The translations under genes and the position numbers were made by a program. Positions 51,709 through 58,890 of a DNA stretch of 64,000 nt are shown here, one piece after another. Origin of the DNA: Bdellovibrionales bacterium. Lineage in GTDB: Bacteria; Bdellovibrionota; UBA2428. Under the pieces are notes generated by a model that did no database searches, had not been told where the DNA came from, and saw nothing but the letters and a program-made list of their open reading frames with translations. The stretch lies in the NCBI GenBank assembly GCA_018266335.1, contig JAFEAR010000090.1:1-64000 (forward strand), in the 5' to 3' direction. The stretch's first letter is position 1. Every line of letters starts with the position of its first letter.

Positions 51709-52644
51709 ATGTCGGACATTCGCAATATGATCATCATTGGTTCGGGCCCTGCAGGGCTGACCGCCGCTATTTACGCTGCCCGGGGTGGACTCAAACCCCT
51801 CATTATCGAAGGCTACCAGGCGGGCGGCCAACTCATGCTCACCTCGGAAGTGGAAAACTTTCCGGGATTCGAAAAGGGCATTATGGGCCCCGAGCTTATG
51901 AAGGAAATGCGCGCCCAAGCCGTGCGCTTCAACGCCGAAATCATCACGGCCGACGCCACCAAAGTGGAACTCACCGGCAAAGTGAAAAAAGTTTGGGTCG
52001 ATAAAACTGAGTATCAAGCCAAAACCGTGATTCTTTCGACGGGTGCTTCGGCTAATTTGCTGGGACTCAAAAACGAAAGTCGCCTGATGGGTCGCGGCGT
52101 AAGCACCTGCGCCACCTGCGATGGATTTTTCTTTAAGGACAAGGTCATCGCAGTCATCGGCGGCGGCGATAGCGCCATGGAAGAAGCAAACTTTCTTACT
52201 CGCTACGCGAGCAAGGTTTATTTGATTCACCGCCGCGACACCTTCCGCGCCTCTAAAATCATGGTGGATCGCGCGAAGGCGAATCCGAAAATTGAAATGC
52301 TTTTGAACTCCGTTCCCGAGGACATTCTGGGCGAAAACGACGTCACCGGCATTCGTGTTAAGGACACCACGAGCAACAAAACGCGCGACATCGCCCTGGA
52401 AGGCGTATTCGTGGCGATTGGCCACACTCCCAACACGAAGCTCTTTTCGGAGCAAATCAAAGTCGATCCCAAAGGCTACGTGCTGACCTCATCCGAAAAA
52501 GCTCACATTTCCGCCACGAACATTCCCGGCGTCTTTGCTTGCGGCGACGTGCAAGATAGTCGGTACCGTCAGGCCATTACGGCTGCCGGCAGTGGCTGCG
52601 CAGCGGCACTCGATGCGGAACACTATTTGAACGAGCACGGCTGA
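51709..52644 (+). CDS. trxB: Thioredoxin reductase
   Basis: This is a 311-residue low-molecular-weight NADPH/FAD reductase. It has the FAD motif IIGSGPAGLTAAIYAAR, the redox-active C134-A-T-C137, the NADPH motif VIGGGDSAMEEA and the FAD C-terminal GVFACGDVQDSRYRQAITAAGSG. It keeps thioredoxin reduced. TAAGAT lies 8 nt before the ATG and there is no clear Shine-Dalgarno. It is divergent from the arginase-family gene (62 nt). Confidence 0.95.
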   Translation: MSDIRNMIIIGSGPAGLTAAIYAARGGLKPLIIEGYQAGGQLMLTSEVENFPGFEKGIMGPELMKEMRAQAVRFNAEIITADATKVELTGKVKKVWVDKTEYQAKTVILSTGASANLLGLKNESRLMGRGVSTCATCDGFFFKDKVIAVIGGGDSAMEEANFLTRYASKVYLIHRRDTFRASKIMVDRAKANPKIEMLLNSVPEDILGENDVTGIRVKDTTSNKTRDIALEGVFVAIGHTPNTKLFSEQIKVDPKGYVLTSSEKAHISATNIPGVFACGDVQDSRYRQAITAAGSGCAAALDAEHYLNEHG

Positions 52645-52689
52645 TTTTTATCAACATTCGGCTTATCTTGATTTTCCAGGAGGATCTTT

Positions 52690-53400
52690 ATGTTGAATCA
52701 CTTTGGAAAATTATTTGTCGTCACGGCCCTCGCGGCTTCGTTGACGGGTTGTGGCGGTAAATCGGGAAGCGCAACTCCCGGCGGAAAAGCCACCAAGGCT
52801 TTCATGGGCTCCACGAGCGGCACCTCGTCGTTCAGCAGCCAGCAGGCCCGTCAGGCCCGCGCTCTTGCACTTAAAGTTTACGAACGCGCCCAGCACTTAG
52901 CTACAACGGCTCAATTCGCAAACAGCCGCGGGAACCGCCCCATGAGCGATGCGTGCAGCGGTTTTTCGATGTCGGATGCTGGCGGCAGCGGCGCCACCTG
53001 CACCACCCCGACCTGCACCTCGACGGGCGAAGGCACGACCAATATGTCCATTAGCTACAGCCAGACCTGCACGGCCGCTAGCTCTACGGGCACCTGTAAA
53101 GACGTGACCTTTACGGCCACCGATCTTTCGGCGGACGTGGCCTTTGACCTGACCCTGGATTCCACGACGGGCTCGGGCTCGGTGGTTATCAAGGAAGACA
53201 TGAACATCGGCTCGGTTTCGGCCAGCGACAACAGTTTTTCGGGCAAAGTGGCCTGCAAGTTCGGCTTTAAGCAGAGCTTCAGTGCTTCCAGCTCCTCGTC
53301 TTCCGAACCTAGCTGCGCGGACGTCGATTTTAGCTGCACTGTGGGCGGCGAAACCCTGTCCTGCCAAGACCTCGTGGCTTCTTCCAACAGCTGCTCTTAA
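52690..53400 (+). CDS. Cysteine- and serine-rich lipoprotein
   Basis: A strong AGGAGG lies 6 nt before the ATG. The 236-residue protein has lipobox LTGC (Cys21), a Gly/Ser-rich linker and then a helix with many Arg/Gln. The C-terminal half has about a dozen Cys spaced regularly (CSGFSMSD, CTTPTCTST, CTAASSTGTC, CADVDFSC, CQDLV, NSCS), consistent with a disulfide-linked beta domain on the cell surface. The composition (Ser/Thr/Gly) recalls surface lipoproteins of Bdellovibrionota. No family was recognised. Confidence 0.78.
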   Translation: MLNHFGKLFVVTALAASLTGCGGKSGSATPGGKATKAFMGSTSGTSSFSSQQARQARALALKVYERAQHLATTAQFANSRGNRPMSDACSGFSMSDAGGSGATCTTPTCTSTGEGTTNMSISYSQTCTAASSTGTCKDVTFTATDLSADVAFDLTLDSTTGSGSVVIKEDMNIGSVSASDNSFSGKVACKFGFKQSFSASSSSSSEPSCADVDFSCTVGGETLSCQDLVASSNSCS

Positions 53401-53441
53401 AAAAATTTGATTTAAATCAACGGTTTCCATGATTAATGACC

Positions 53442-53465
53442 AAGGCCTCAGTATTCTGGGGCCTT
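53442..53465 (+). promoter_or_regulatory. Hairpin abutting the spoVG start codon
   Basis: AAGGCCTCAG (53442-53451) and CTGGGGCCTT (53456-53465) form a 10-bp stem with one G-T pair and a TATT loop. The 3' arm ends directly before the ATG at 53466 and would hide any ribosome site there. Confidence 0.5.
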
Positions 53466-53729
53466 ATGCACATAACGGACGTGCAAATTTTTCTGGCCCA
53501 GGAGGACCGACTCCGGGCTTACGCAACGATCACCATCGATGCCTGTTTTGTTGTGCGCGACGTGAAAATTATTCAGGGTCACGAAGGTCTCTTTGTGGCC
53601 ATGCCAGCTAAAAAACGGAAGGACGGAACCTTCCGCGACATTGCCCATCCGCTGAACCAGGAAACCCGCGAAATGTTGGAGAAAAAAATACTCGAGGCCT
53701 ATGAAGGCCATGTTTCAGGCCTTGCGAGA
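53466..53729 (+). CDS. spoVG: SpoVG-family RNA/DNA-binding regulator
   Basis: The start at 53466 (MHITDVQIFLA) matches the start of B. subtilis SpoVG; an in-frame ATG at 53436 would add 10 residues. The 87-residue protein has the whole family pattern: AYATITIDACFVVRDVKII, GLFVAMPAKKRKDGTFRDIAHP and LNQETREMLEKKILEAY. SpoVG proteins bind nucleic acid and act as global regulators in Firmicutes and spirochaetes. The transcript start could place a stable hairpin immediately before the ATG. tRNA-Gln follows 40 nt later. Confidence 0.93.
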
Positions 53730-53769
53730 TAGCTCGTCTGTGTTAATACTTGCCCTGTCGCTTACGCGT

Positions 53770-53844
53770 TGGTGCGTCGACAAGTGGTAAGTCAGCAGAT
53801 TTTGATTCTGCCATTCCCAGGTTCGAATCCTGGCGCACCAACCA
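53770..53844 (+). tRNA. tRNA-Gln (anticodon UUG)
   Basis: A 75-nt tRNA with acceptor TGGTGCG/CGCACCA, U1-A72 as in tRNA-Gln, anticodon arm GCAGA-TTTTGAT-TCTGC (UUG), T-arm CCAGG-TTCGAAT-CCTGG and encoded CCA. A T-run follows immediately. Confidence 0.97.
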
Positions 53845-53886
53845 TTTTTTTTGATCCCCCCTCTATAACCGGATACCCTGAACGGC

Positions 53887-54225
53887 ATGAGCAACTCCGA
53901 CCCCATCCGCGACGCAGAGGACGCTGGGTTCGACATGAATCTCATTGATTTAAACCTGTCCCTGAGCCCCGAGCAGCGCCTGGAAGCCCACCAGGGCGCC
54001 TTGGATTTAGTTTTAGAACTCGAACGCATTCGAAACGCTCGCATCGATTTTGTCGTGGTTGGAGGTTTTGCAGGCGTGCTTCATGGCTCAAGTCTGGTGA
54101 CGCGCGATTTAGAGGTGTGCACTCTGCTGACCCCCGAAAACACTGAGCGCTATTCAGGCGAAGAAAATTTAGCGGCGGCCCGCAAATTCAGTCTCGAAGC
54201 TTTCCACGTAGCGCTTGTCCTGTAG
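53887..54225 (+). pseudogene. Truncated nucleotidyltransferase-like gene
   Basis: The first 75 residues include FVVVGGFAGVLHGSSLVTRDLEVC, the GG-x-A...H-x-S-x-x-T-x-D core of minimal nucleotidyltransferase folds (often in toxin-antitoxin or HEPN pairs), with Glu in place of the second catalytic Asp. The sequence then loses family character after TPENTERY and stops at residue 112 inside the convergent SMP-30-like gene (overlap 57 nt). A full domain needs more C-terminal residues. It is probably a remnant, located 42 nt after tRNA-Gln, a common site for integration. A short stand-alone protein remains possible. Confidence 0.55.
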
Positions 54226-55035
54226 AGTCACGAATACCGTCCTATTGTCTTTGCCGCCAAAGGTGAGATTCGTGGGGGCTTTACCGGAGAGTACGACTTC
54301 ACGCAGGAGCTTTCCTTGGGGACTCAGAATATCCACCGTGCCCTTGTCATACCGGGCCACAAAGAGTCGTCCCCGCAAATCCACCCGCATACCGTCGAGG
54401 CCAAAGTCTTTGAACTCGTGAAAAAGCACCTTGTTCACTAAACGCCGATCCTTCTGAATGTCGAAGCGCCAAATGCGCCGCTGCGCCGATTCTCCCACGT
54501 AGAGATAGCGATCGTCCGGGCTGACCTCGATGCCATTCGTGGTGCCCATGTCGCCAAAAAGCAGTTGCGCTCGGCCCTGCGGATCCACCAGCCAAAGTTG
54601 GCCCGTGTTGTTTTTCCAGTTGGGATCCGAGGCGTAAAAAAAACCATCGGTGGTTACGGCAAGATCATTGGGCTGATGGAATTGATCGCTGTGCGCAAAG
54701 ACGCTCCAAGCTTTGGCACCAAAATTGTAGCGAAGTAAATTGTGGGCCTTGTAATCGGCCACCAACATATCGCCGCTCGCATTGAAGCGAATGCCATTGC
54801 CAACGCTGCCACGAGGCAGTTCGGCGAAGAGCCGACACTTCCCACTCCCATCGACGGAGCCAATTGTTCCACTCCGTCGATAGTTCACAACGTAGAGTGT
54901 GCCATCGGGTCCCACCGCCGGCCCCTCGATGCCTTCGCTGAACTCGGCTTTGGTAAAGGGACTCGATCGGTAAAGCTCCGCGCGGACGGCCCCAGAGCCT
55001 ATGAGCAGCGCAAAAAAGATTGCCGACTTTTTCAT
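54169..55035 (-). CDS. SMP-30/gluconolactonase-like secreted beta-propeller
   Basis: The 288-residue protein has a signal peptide (cleavage near VRAEL) and propeller-blade sequences: GIEGPAVGPDGTLYVVNY, GNGIRFNASGDMLVADYKAH, QPNDLAVTTDGFFYASDP, TTNGIEVSPDDRYLYVGES and GLDGMRVDLRGRLFVA. Glu in the first blade, Asn in QPND and TTNG, and Asp in GLDG match the divalent-metal site of SMP-30/gluconolactonases, so a lactonase activity in the periplasm is likely. Substrate unknown. The gene is monocistronic. Confidence 0.87.
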   Translation of the reverse strand: MKKSAIFFALLIGSGAVRAELYRSSPFTKAEFSEGIEGPAVGPDGTLYVVNYRRSGTIGSVDGSGKCRLFAELPRGSVGNGIRFNASGDMLVADYKAHNLLRYNFGAKAWSVFAHSDQFHQPNDLAVTTDGFFYASDPNWKNNTGQLWLVDPQGRAQLLFGDMGTTNGIEVSPDDRYLYVGESAQRRIWRFDIQKDRRLVNKVLFHEFKDFGLDGMRVDLRGRLFVARYDKGTVDILSPQGKLLREVVLSGKAPTNLTFGGKDNRTVFVTLQDKRYVESFETEFAGRR

Positions 55036-55041
55036 ATCAAT

Positions 55042-55335
55042 TTAAGCGTGGCTCCCCCATGGGGACAAGCGCCGCCGCAGGCCTCGGGCACCCATAGATA
55101 AAAAAACCGTATTCACAAAAACGGTGGTCAGAAAACCCACACTCCCACTTCTTCTGTGGGACACAAACTCCATAGTAGTTGCAACGCGAATAGCTCTACG
55201 CAAAACAGGCAACAAAATGGACTGCAGCGCGAGACTAAGCTGGGCGGGCCACGCAGACGCGAGCAGTCGATTCAAACCAAATATTCCAGCTAAGAAAGAA
55301 AGCCAGATAACGACCCGGAAGAGCACTCCATGCAT
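55042..55335 (-). CDS. Possible small membrane protein
   Basis: This 97-residue frame has two hydrophobic stretches (VLFRVVIWLSFLAGIFGL and VGFLTTVFVNTVFL) separated by a basic region. It lies 6 nt upstream of the SMP-30-like gene on the same strand, but there is no clear Shine-Dalgarno, and a short hairpin followed by T-rich sequence on the minus strand (55125-55101) lies inside it, which may instead end the histidine-kinase transcript. It may not be translated. Confidence 0.35.
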   Translation of the reverse strand: MHGVLFRVVIWLSFLAGIFGLNRLLASAWPAQLSLALQSILLPVLRRAIRVATTMEFVSHRRSGSVGFLTTVFVNTVFLSMGARGLRRRLSPWGSHA

Positions 55336-55399
55336 TTACTGTAGATAATCGCGCCAATCGAGACGAGATATATGCAATTATTCCACTGCACAAATGATG

Positions 55400-56677
55400 T
55401 TAGGCTTTGGGCAAGCGAACAGTGAAGCAGGTGTTCGCGTTCTTACGATCCAAGAAGAGCTCACCATTGTGAGCGCGCACAATCCCCAGCGCCACGCTCA
55501 AACCCAGGCCCATGCCGCGCCCTACTTCTTTGGTGGTGAAAAAAGGTTGGAAAAGCTTCTCTTCAATTTCGGGGGATAGGCCATTGCCGCTATCAATGAC
55601 CAATATTTCGAACCATTTGGCTCGCTCTACCACGCGCACTTGAATCCACTTTGATTTCATCGAGGCAACAGCGTCGCGGGCGTTGTCCAAGAGGCAAACT
55701 AAAACCTGAGATATCTCAACTATTCTCCCCGCAAAGAATAGATCGCGCTCGAAGGGCTCTAGTCGAAGATCAATTCCCTCGCGCTCTAGACCAACAGCGC
55801 ATAAGCGGCGCGCGTCCTCAATCGCTTCTTTAACGCTTACACGTTCCAATGGATCGGAGCTGGGGTCGCGAGCAAACTGCCGCAAATTTTGGACAATGCG
55901 AGCAATGCGATCGATCGTTTTGGCCTGCGTTTGCGCCAATTTGCCCAGCAACTCCCGATCCGGCGAATCGTCCTGAGCAATCTCGCGAATTTCGCCTGCC
56001 AGCGCACCCAAGATAGCGAGAGGATTATTCACCTCGTGCGCCATGCCATTGGCCATTTCACCCAGGGCGGCCAACTTAGAAGCCTGAGCTAATCGAGCTC
56101 GTTCTTGCGCAAGCTTTTGCTCGGCCGAATCCCGCAAGATAGTTCCCACTAAAGTGAGCGCGGAGGCTGTCATAAAATAGATAAAATTTCCTATGAGGCC
56201 TGTATCAACCGCCCCCGTAACATGGAGCCGGATAAAACCAAACGCCGCTACGGTTACCAACACGACGCCCAAGGTAAAACGAGCCGAAAGCACAAGACCA
56301 CAGATCAGCACCGTGAGTCCGAACCACATGGTACCGCCCAGAATGGTGACCAAAGTGGGATCTTGAACACAAGCGGCAGTAATCCCAACAATGGATTCAA
56401 AAGCCACCAAAAGACAGGCCCCATTATAATAGCGCCAGCGAGAAAGACCGTAAGACAACACACAGTTAAAGATGGCCAGCCAGATTACCCTTTCCGTGAA
56501 AGGGGTCAGAGAATGTTGGTGCGAGAGAAATGCCAAAAGTGTAACGATGGCAAAAAAGCGCCCAAGGAGCAGAGCAGACAAAATGCGGGCCTTAGAGCGC
56601 TCAAATTCACCGACAACGTGGCGGGACGGCGATAGGAGCAAAGAAGAAATCACCTCTTCACAATCGGCAGAAGCCAT
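55400..56677 (-). CDS. Membrane-bound orphan sensor histidine kinase
   Basis: The 425-residue protein has five to six N-terminal transmembrane helices (about residues 30-180), a short linker coiled coil (AEQKLAQERARLAQASKLAALGE), the phospho-acceptor His214 in GMAHEVNNPLAIL, N-box VCLLDNARDAV, G1 VIDSGNGLSPE, F-box FQPFFTTKEVG and G2 GMGLGLSVALGIV. No extracytoplasmic sensor domain is present, so signals may come from the membrane. No response regulator is adjacent; the sigma-54 activator at 17.5-18.9 kb is one candidate partner, which is speculation. Confidence 0.92.
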   Translation of the reverse strand: MASADCEEVISSLLLSPSRHVVGEFERSKARILSALLLGRFFAIVTLLAFLSHQHSLTPFTERVIWLAIFNCVLSYGLSRWRYYNGACLLVAFESIVGITAACVQDPTLVTILGGTMWFGLTVLICGLVLSARFTLGVVLVTVAAFGFIRLHVTGAVDTGLIGNFIYFMTASALTLVGTILRDSAEQKLAQERARLAQASKLAALGEMANGMAHEVNNPLAILGALAGEIREIAQDDSPDRELLGKLAQTQAKTIDRIARIVQNLRQFARDPSSDPLERVSVKEAIEDARRLCAVGLEREGIDLRLEPFERDLFFAGRIVEISQVLVCLLDNARDAVASMKSKWIQVRVVERAKWFEILVIDSGNGLSPEIEEKLFQPFFTTKEVGRGMGLGLSVALGIVRAHNGELFLDRKNANTCFTVRLPKA

Positions 56678-56736
56678 GGAAAGTTAAGCTCTTTCACCCA
56701 ACCGCGGCGTCAAAAAACCACTTTATTAAGGAGCGC

Positions 56737-57411
56737 ATGGCCAAGACCCACCTCACCCTTCGAGCCGCGGTGCCCAAAATTCTTCGCCGAGGCATGCTTT
56801 TGGTTTTTCCAATCGCCAATGCGCGAGAACCGGCTTCACTTTGGTGCGAATTTTTTCCGCGCAAAAAAATGCGCTGGGAATGGGACGAAGGTGGCGATGC
56901 CAGCGTTTCCGATCTTTGGTTCCTGCGCGGCAAGCTGTCGAACTGCGGAAAAGTTGTTTACACCAAATGGTTTCGCGGACGCGCCACGGTCATAGCGCCC
57001 GATCTTTTCAGTGCCCTGATCTACCTGTTCAATTTTCCGGCCCGAAAATTTAAACCCCTCGGCGCGGAAGCGCGACACATTCTCGAATCCTTAGAGGACA
57101 ACTCTCCCCAATCCCCGCGCCACCTCAAAGCCCTTACCGACTTACGAGGAAAAGATTCGGAGGCGATTTACAACCGGGCCCTCAAACAGCTGTGGGACCG
57201 AGCTTTGATTGTGGGATTCGGAGAAATCGACGACGGGGCTTTTCCCTCGCTCGCGCTGGGATCCAGTCGACTGCTCTTCGAGCCGTTGTGGCAAGCAGCG
57301 GCCGCAATGACCGAGCAAGAAGCTCAGGCGATTATTGAGAAGAAGCTTCCGCCGAACTCGCCGTTTCGGCAGTATTTGGATCGGACTTTGAAGGCTTACT
57401 CCGCCGTTTGA
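56737..57411 (+). CDS. AlkZ-related/winged-helix protein of unknown function
   Basis: AAGGAG lies 5 nt before the ATG. The 224-residue protein has SLWCEFFPRKKMRWEWDEGGD, LWFLRGKLSNCGKVVYTKWFRGRATVI and, further on, a helical region with a winged-helix look (RHILESLEDNSPQSPRHL... ALKQLWDRALIVGFGE). In my memory these match proteins annotated as AlkZ-related in Bdellovibrionota and Myxococcota, but the DNA-glycosylase active-site motif (QxQ) is not seen. No enzymatic role is claimed. The 3' end overlaps the convergent lipase gene by 80 nt. Confidence 0.65.
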   Translation: MAKTHLTLRAAVPKILRRGMLLVFPIANAREPASLWCEFFPRKKMRWEWDEGGDASVSDLWFLRGKLSNCGKVVYTKWFRGRATVIAPDLFSALIYLFNFPARKFKPLGAEARHILESLEDNSPQSPRHLKALTDLRGKDSEAIYNRALKQLWDRALIVGFGEIDDGAFPSLALGSSRLLFEPLWQAAAAMTEQEAQAIIEKKLPPNSPFRQYLDRTLKAYSAV

Positions 57412-58699
57412 GTTCTTTTTTGGCCGCTTGCGCTTCCCATTTCTCCACCTTCGCGCGAATGCGCGGCGAGAGACAAGCCTTCTTATCGTCCGGAAGTTTC
57501 ATCTGCTTAGAAATATTGTAGAGGTACAGCTGAAGCATATGGCTGTCGTACCAGTCCTTGTAGCGAAACAATTGCGAGAGAATAGATTTGGGTACGCGCT
57601 TGTGCGCCGCCTGTCCTTCCATGAATTTTCCGGAGGGCTCGTAGTACCAGAGATCATCCTTCATCGTGCGGTAGTGCATCGCGAGTAGCGGCACGAGGGG
57701 AACAACGTCGCGACGGTTCACGCAACGAACTGAAGTACAGGGTTCAGGATTTTCGGGATCGGCTTCGGACTGTTCGCGAGTTAAATCCATCAAACCCTGG
57801 CTATAGTTCATGAATTTTTCATTCCCCATGCGCGCCTCACCCATGGTCACCCCACCCCGGACCTGCCAAGGTTGCCCCTTAGGATTGCTCGTCTGAATCT
57901 GGAGCGCCTTGACCATGGCTAACTTGGCACCATCGGCGCCCATGCTATGCCCCGTGAAATAGATGTATTTGGGATCCTTGATGGCCGCCAAATGCTTTTC
58001 AATATCGGGCCAAACGGACGAAGCTGTACCGTAAAAACCTTTATGCACCTTGCCGCTGGATTTATCGGGGCCAAAATCTTTCAGCCCCGCCTGCAAGTCC
58101 GTCTTAATATCGATCGGTATCGGAGAACCGCGTTTTAAACCATCGGCCTCGGTACCCCGAAAAGAAACGACCGCGTAGTCACTGCCCTCAATCCAGTAGG
58201 CCTCAGTATCCACACTCACCGTGTGAAGGATGCCCTTGCGAATTTTTCCGCCAACTTTTTTGGCGAGGTTTACCGAATTCGAAATGGGGTTTTGGCCCAT
58301 CCAATCAATTTTATCGTCGGTCGCATTCTCAATGGTTTTCTCGATATAGGAAATAGATTTCACGCCGGCCATTTTCATGACCGGATTCGCGTACTCCGGC
58401 GGAAAGTAAACGAGCCAATTTAGGATTCCCAGCCAGTAAACGTTCGCGGGCGTGGCGTTGGGCTCCTTAGGATCAAAGGGAGGGAGCCCCTTGGCAAAAC
58501 ATTTCATTTGCTCCAGCTGTTCGCGGAAAGATTCGGGCGCATCTTCGGGAATAGAGTCTACCGGCGAATTGCTGCCCGCAGGCTCTAACGAAGAAAGTGG
58601 AAAATCAGAATCCGGCTCCGGTCCCGGAGAACTGCCATGAAGGCCTTGCGCTTGTGCGGCCGAAAGAAAAAACCAAAGAATCGCTTTCGACCCCACCAT
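57332..58699 (-). CDS. Secreted class 3 lipase-like protein
   Basis: The 455-residue protein has a signal peptide (WFFLSAAQAQG). YAVVSFRGTEADGLKRG is the oxyanion-hole strand and TGHSMGADGAKLA contains the nucleophile Ser252 of the Lipase_3 alpha/beta-hydrolase family; VNRRDVVPLVPLLAMHYR probably holds the catalytic Asp. Its long mature N-terminus and a basic C-terminal tail (KKELKRRSKPSK) are additions to the core. It may degrade host or prey lipids. A 7-bp inverted repeat (58694-58712) encloses the start codon, with its Shine-Dalgarno in the loop. Confidence 0.87.
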   Translation of the reverse strand: MVGSKAILWFFLSAAQAQGLHGSSPGPEPDSDFPLSSLEPAGSNSPVDSIPEDAPESFREQLEQMKCFAKGLPPFDPKEPNATPANVYWLGILNWLVYFPPEYANPVMKMAGVKSISYIEKTIENATDDKIDWMGQNPISNSVNLAKKVGGKIRKGILHTVSVDTEAYWIEGSDYAVVSFRGTEADGLKRGSPIPIDIKTDLQAGLKDFGPDKSSGKVHKGFYGTASSVWPDIEKHLAAIKDPKYIYFTGHSMGADGAKLAMVKALQIQTSNPKGQPWQVRGGVTMGEARMGNEKFMNYSQGLMDLTREQSEADPENPEPCTSVRCVNRRDVVPLVPLLAMHYRTMKDDLWYYEPSGKFMEGQAAHKRVPKSILSQLFRYKDWYDSHMLQLYLYNISKQMKLPDDKKACLSPRIRAKVEKWEAQAAKKELKRRSKPSKSDPNTAETASSAEASSQ

Positions 58700-58712
58700 T
58701 CCTTAAATGGTG
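58694..58712 (-). promoter_or_regulatory. Hairpin enclosing the lipase start codon
   Basis: On the minus-strand transcript CACCATT-TAAGG-AATGGTG folds with a 7-bp stem; the AAGG ribosome-binding run is in the loop and the start codon in the 3' arm. Confidence 0.4.
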
Positions 58713-58890
58713 ACGGAGACAACACAGAGGGTCAAGTCAGCAACTTGGAGAGTGTTACTCGAAAGGTACCAAAAAACCGTACTTTATGGAAATTTAATAA
58801 CATGTAACATATTGATAATATTAAATAAACCACAATTGTGTAAAAAATATTCAACAGTCACCACCGTTCATCCTTAAACTCGAAAGAACC

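Noticed and set aside
55101..55125. Minus-strand hairpin with T-run as a strong terminator
   Set aside because: The stem is only 5 bp with a 10-nt loop, too weak to list as a feature, though it lowers confidence in the 97-residue frame around it.
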